A stretch of DNA of 64,000 nucleotides from Siphonodentalium dalli. Its lineage: Eukaryota; Mollusca; Scaphopoda; Gadilida; Siphonodentaliidae. Position 1 is the first letter of the stretch. Each line of letters begins with the position of its first letter. Under the pieces are notes generated by a model. That model did not search any database and had not been told where the DNA came from. It worked only from the letters and a program-made list of their open reading frames with translations. The translations under genes and the position numbers were made by a program. Shown here one piece after another: positions 59,403-64,000 of this stretch. Location of the stretch: assembly GCA_032622095.1 (NCBI GenBank), contig CP136061.1, positions 3,958,005 through 4,022,004 of the forward strand, given 5' to 3'.

Positions 59403-59905
59403 TTAAAGGCACGTGAGGCCTTAGTTGTCGAAAATATTCATATTTGTTCCAATCACCGTAAACAGAAAAACATTAAAACGCATACAGTTTCGTTCATATA
59501 TACCATGACCATCGCGTAAACAGCATGTTATCATAAAGATTTACTATATTTTACCTAAGCAAGAGCCTGATTGTGTTACAGAAGACAGCACAATGCTGCT
59601 GGCTAATCACACACAAATGGCATAAACGCTCTTTATTCGTTCCATATCAGGAATTCACCAACAAAGAACGCTCTTTATGTTTACCATCATAATATAAACA
59701 AACACCAGAAAAGTTACTTTTTATGCTTTTGTTTACATAACAATGGTCAAATATATGCCAATAACATACTGTTTATGCGATATTTCTTATTTGTATACGG
59801 ACAAAGGCTGTCTACATTTTGTTGTTCTTTCTGTTTGTGGCGGTTTTTTGACGGGTGGAAATATTTTCACAGGATACCCACCGCCAAGGCCAACCGTACC
59901 TTTAA
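59403..59905. mobile_element. TTAA-flanked MITE, copy 2 (503 bp)
   Basis: Same family and orientation as 52943-53444. Termini TTAAAGGCACGTGAGGCCTT / TTAAAGGTACGGTTGGCCTT, slightly better conserved than in copy 1. Confidence 0.78.
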
Positions 59906-60359
59906 GAAAGTACAATATTTATAACGGATGAAACTGTCCTAATGTTCATGTTTTATTTGCATTTATTGTCTAGGTCAACTTTAAATAGAATGTGAATATG
60001 GAGCGGCTCAATCGTTCAATATTTCCTTATTTACATGTGATATAGTGATGTTTTTATTCAATAACATTTCAGTATTTATTCCTATGGGGTGAAAATGGTT
60101 GGAAACTAAAAATTTAAATTGCAATTTGATTTGATTTGAATTGATTTTGATAACATCTGAACACATAAATACACTATCAAGCACACACACAACCAAACAC
60201 AATTTTACCGCACATAACTTCTACTCTACAATTTATAAATTACACATAAATAAATTAAGTCCATTGGGAGCCAGTCGGGTATTAGTACTGGTGGATTGAT
60301 ACTGAGTTGAGACCAGATGTCATCGGGGATAACATGAAAAAAGCGGACATAAGTCCATT

Positions 60360-60500
60360 TATTTCCATCATGGTAATCGATTTTACTAAAGTAATTATAA
60401 TCGTAATCGATTACATTTAAAAAAAATGTAATCAGTAATCGTAATCATAATCATGTATATCAAAAGTAATTGTAAACGTAATCGATTACATTGGCATGTA
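60360..60500. repeat. GTAATCGATTAC-type degenerate repeat
   Basis: Several copies of the palindrome GTAATCGATTAC and AATCGTAATC in ~140 bp. 59906-62058 otherwise holds nothing recognised. Confidence 0.65.
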
Positions 60501-62058
60501 ATCGCCCGAACCCTGATGGACCCCACTAGGAATCATCTTGTGTTCTTTGATAAATTGTGCTCCCTCTTAACCCTTTCTGTAATGAATGGATTGTCCCATT
60601 CAATTCTAATTGTATATATTGGAATATTCTATTCTTCATTTGTGTTGATGTTCGGATACGATGAGCAGACGACGATTTATACATGAATTCCCATCCTTCA
60701 TTTTGGAATGGTCAGATAATAAGTGCAACAACAAACAGCCTCAGATGATGTGTTAAACTTATTATTTGAATAGCCCTACAAATGAAGAATTTGAAGCCAG
60801 TAACTACTCGTCAATTAGTATTCAGTTATCAAAGGGTTACGTCATTTTAGTATCCCTGAAATGAAAATGCATCTATGTATGCGATGTATTAAATAATCTT
60901 GGCTTTGTTACTTGAATTTCTAAGTATGACGCATTACCTGTTCATATTGATTACTGAACATCATTCTGATAATCTGAATCTCCATTTAAATCGGATAATC
61001 CATAGCACAGTTATAAAACATAAGTACGGTTGATGTATACCTTAGGATTGTTTCCAGTTTCTGCACTAATTGGACTCAAATAATGAGCTGCCGTCTCGCT
61101 GAATGACACAACAACCAAATTCTTCTGAACAGATCGATATTGGCGGCCATTTTATGTAAATTATATTGAAATCAGATGTAATTCGATATGAAATGAAATA
61201 CACCAATATACATGTCAAAACAATAGCACAGATGCATCACTTCTGCACATGATAAACCTCACATCGGAAACTTCATGTATGGCTGCCATATTGAAAGCCA
61301 TCTTTAATAATTACAAGTTCCCGAGGCTGCATAGTATCTCTGAGTTAGGATTTAGTCCTGTGTTGTTTGCTAGAGACGAACACTAACCGAATAAGCTACA
61401 GTATGTCTATGTAAACCAGAGATAGAGAACAGTTCGTCAATGTATGATCCGATGGTGCTTGTTATGCTTTGTAATGGGGGGGGGGTAAGGTTAGCGTTAG
61501 TGTGTCCATATGATTGGTCCCTAAAGCTAAACAATGTTTTATGTTCATTAATATGCCTAAAGTTAATTTTGTTAATAAAAAATCCCAAAATTTCTTTCTA
61601 GATGCGGAAATTCCACTTTTTTCGAGCAATACATAGCGATAGATGGCAATTTCTGTCTGCGTTGATGTTAAACTCAATTACAATGGCGGCATTTTTTTAA
61701 TTCTGTTTAGTCAATGTGAGGACAAATTTTCTCCCAAAATTTTAATAAAATAGTTTTTTCGGGGTCGCCACAATCATAATTTTGCATTCGTCCACCCGTA
61801 CGAAATGCGCCAGGTGCCATCTCACGGTTATTTAATAGAGACATACAAGTACTTACATAATCATAATAACGTTGACACATATGAACTTTTCCAGAAAGCA
61901 ACATATTCTAATACGAGAGGACATAATAATAATCTACAAAGCTACACATGAAAACCGTTAATAAGAACTTCGGAAAACACTTCTTCACGCAAGGCGTTGT
62001 GTAGTTCATTGGAACAAACTCCCCGATCACGTTGTCAATGCCACTTTACTGACATGGT

Positions 62059-62458
62059 TTAACCCTTTACCCAACAGAAGGGCCCTGTGCCAATGCATTC
62101 TCTTATATATGCGAGTCGACCATAGGTCGCCTCGCATATATAAGAGAATGCATTGGCTTAACACATTAAAAATTATAAAATTGTTAAAGAATGTAAGAAA
62201 AAATGGTAAAAATTGTTAAAAAAATATTTTTTTTAGGCCAATGCATTCTCTTATATATGCGAGGCGACCTATTGTCGACTCGCATATATAAGAGAATGCA
62301 TTGGCACAGGGCATAACTGTAACTATCACAATGTGGTCAAGGAGCCGGTTCCAATGATATCCATATTTGTATGGTTCTATTGAGACAGACCGAAGATATT
62401 TTAGGCTGTTGAAGCTTTATTTGGCCGGTTTTGGCCGGTTTGTTGGGTAAAGGGTTAA
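62059..62458. mobile_element. piggyBac-like MITE with two internal palindromes
   Basis: TTAA at 62059-62062 and 62455-62458 flank inverted termini CCCTTTACCCAACA / TGTTGGGTAAAGGG. A TTAA target and CCC-starting ends fit piggyBac-type elements. Inside, 62089-62157 and 62237-62305 are 69-bp near-perfect hairpins that are also reverse complements of each other. No coding capacity. Confidence 0.8.
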
Positions 62459-62579
62459 AACACAGCTAGCTATACTGTAAATTATACAGCCTGAAGTACC
62501 TGTATGATGACTGATTTATTGTGGCACTATATATAATCAATTTTTGTATATCGGAACCAAAAGTCAAATGATTTGTTCC

Positions 62580-62680
62580 GAAATATGATGATGATGATGA
62601 TCATCATCATCACCATCATGATGATGATGGCGGCGGCGCCGCCGACGACGACGACGACGACGATGATGATGATGATGAGA
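62580..62680. repeat. GAT/GGC/GAC trinucleotide repeat
   Basis: Imperfect triplet runs. Met/Ala/Thr homopolymer stretches in the 62573-62905 frame derive from it. Confidence 0.9.
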
Positions 62681-64000
62681 TATTTCGAGGGCTCGTCCAG
62701 AGTTCGCGATTTTCCGACACCGAATTTGTGCCAGTTGTTTATTTTCCGACTCCGAATTCCAATTCTAAATACTCATTACCGATTTTCCAATTCCGGAATT
62801 GTACAAATTGTTTTCTCCGACTCCGAATTCCGAACTAGGATTCTATTATGTTTTACATTTGAGCTTTTCAAATCATGTGGTGCCTTTCACTCAATATATT
62901 GTTAACTTGTTGTAAAGTCAAGCCTCCATATCTTTCTGAGGACAGCTTATTTAGCGATATAACAATCATTCAGCACGCATAATTGTTACCTTTGTGTGAG
63001 TTATAACTTGTGACTCCTTGGAATTTGAATACATGTAACTCGTATTCGTTCCTCAACCATATTCTGATTACTATCATGTACTGCATGCACAGTGTACTCA
63101 ATATATAACACACCATCGAATCAAGGGTGTGTCATTCTTGTTACTAGTGTCTTTATTTAGACAGCCCATGCTCTTAAAAAGAACATACATATAGAAACCC
63201 GAATTATTAGGCCATTAAGCCCCTATTGAAATGTTGCATTACTCAAAACCAAATCCTATATAGTTGGAAATTGTATTAGAACAAATCCTATATGGTTGTA
63301 AATGTTATGGTCTCATCCCCCCCCCCCCCCAGTAGAACTCCCTAGGAACGTCCCTGGGTCCATGCAGGGTCAACTTATTATTTCCGAAATCTGTACCGGC
63401 CTATAATTGTAGACGGCCTGTCTAAAAACACAATCATACAAATATAGCCATACCAATCTACACACGTTAATAAATTATAGCAACCACACGCACGGCCTGT
63501 TAGGCCAATTTTGTTGTTTAGCTTAATGAAATCAGCGAAAACATCATGGCACGGGTCATGACGTCATTTACGTGATTTACATGCGCAATGTGATCGCCTG
63601 GGTGCAAGATTGTAGTAAGAAATGTGTTGAAAACAGCTAAGGTCAAGCTGGCTACCCAAACACCTTGCTGTAAAGCAGGGTACATGGTACTGAACGCACC
63701 AAAATGTGGCGAAAATTATCACTTCAGCGTTATGAGTAGTGGTACTGCGACAGAAAGTATCAGGTTACTACGAATCAGTCGGCTGGTTCGATTGTGGCAA
63801 GGTACAGCCTAATGCGCGAAATTCGGCAACAATATTATTGTCTAAGTATCTTTACTTCATGAAACATTTTAATGACAGATTTTGGTCTCAATATTGATAT
63901 AGGCCTAATTGCTTAATGAATGAAAAATGCTAACAAGCTAGTATCTGTCATTGTTTCTGTGACTCTCATGTCCTCGTATTTGCCCGCAATTAATGTCTCT
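62681..64000. other. No gene recognised; poly-C tract
   Basis: A C-run lies near 63317-63330. The 62-aa plus frame at 63624-63812 has no recognised domain. Confidence 0.45.

Overview
The window looks like intron-rich, repeat-rich nuclear DNA of an animal, probably a marine invertebrate and possibly a lophotrochozoan. The grounds are short exons with GT-AG borders, very long non-coding stretches, many inverted-repeat elements, large minisatellites, and remnants of Crypton-like, hAT-like, piggyBac-like and LINE elements. I saw no bacterial operons, no tRNA or rRNA genes and no CRISPR array.

Host gene: one minus-strand gene appears to run through most of the window. I recognise four exons. Exon 1 (50430-50735) has a signal peptide and a PAN/apple-like cysteine domain. 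Exons 2 (33848-34008), 3 (12080-12249) and 4 (9681-9859) join in compatible reading phases and together make one secreted-type domain. At least one small exon between exons 1 and 2, and the 3' end, are not identified. A degenerate second copy of exon 1 lies upstream (52426-52727). Nearly everything between 9.6 and 50.7 kb is therefore intron filled with mobile DNA.

Central element: 25232-33732 is an 8.5-kb, almost perfectly palindromic element with a candidate 6-bp target duplication. Each of its two arms (about 3.5 kb) carries the same two genes: a tandem PC4-like DNA-binding protein and a C2H2 zinc-finger/acidic protein. Both genes sit behind the same ~100-bp promoter module. The arms also hold four layers of tandem repeats. 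The 1.5-kb centre is a pyrimidine-rich array with no recognisable transposase, integrase, polymerase or capsid gene.

Layout: 1-146, start of a P-loop ATPase gene running off the left edge. 1.7-2.0 kb, CCAAT-box triplicate. 2.9-5.4 kb, foldback-like element. 5.9-8.0 kb, degenerate ~140-bp tandem repeats. 8.2-9.6 and 14.6-15.4 kb, inverted copies of one dispersed element. 13-14.3 kb, simple repeats. 19.35-23.45 kb, a 28-bp minisatellite with higher-order structure. 25.2-33.7 kb, the palindromic element. 38.0-38.7 kb, 58-bp tandem repeats. 39.3-41.9 kb, Crypton-like tyrosine recombinase pseudogene split by an element with 8-bp target duplications. 46.3-48.7 kb, duplications and a 21-bp minisatellite. 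52-64 kb, PAN pseudo-exon, two TTAA MITEs of one family, a piggyBac-like MITE, a LINE fragment and a possible LTR remnant.
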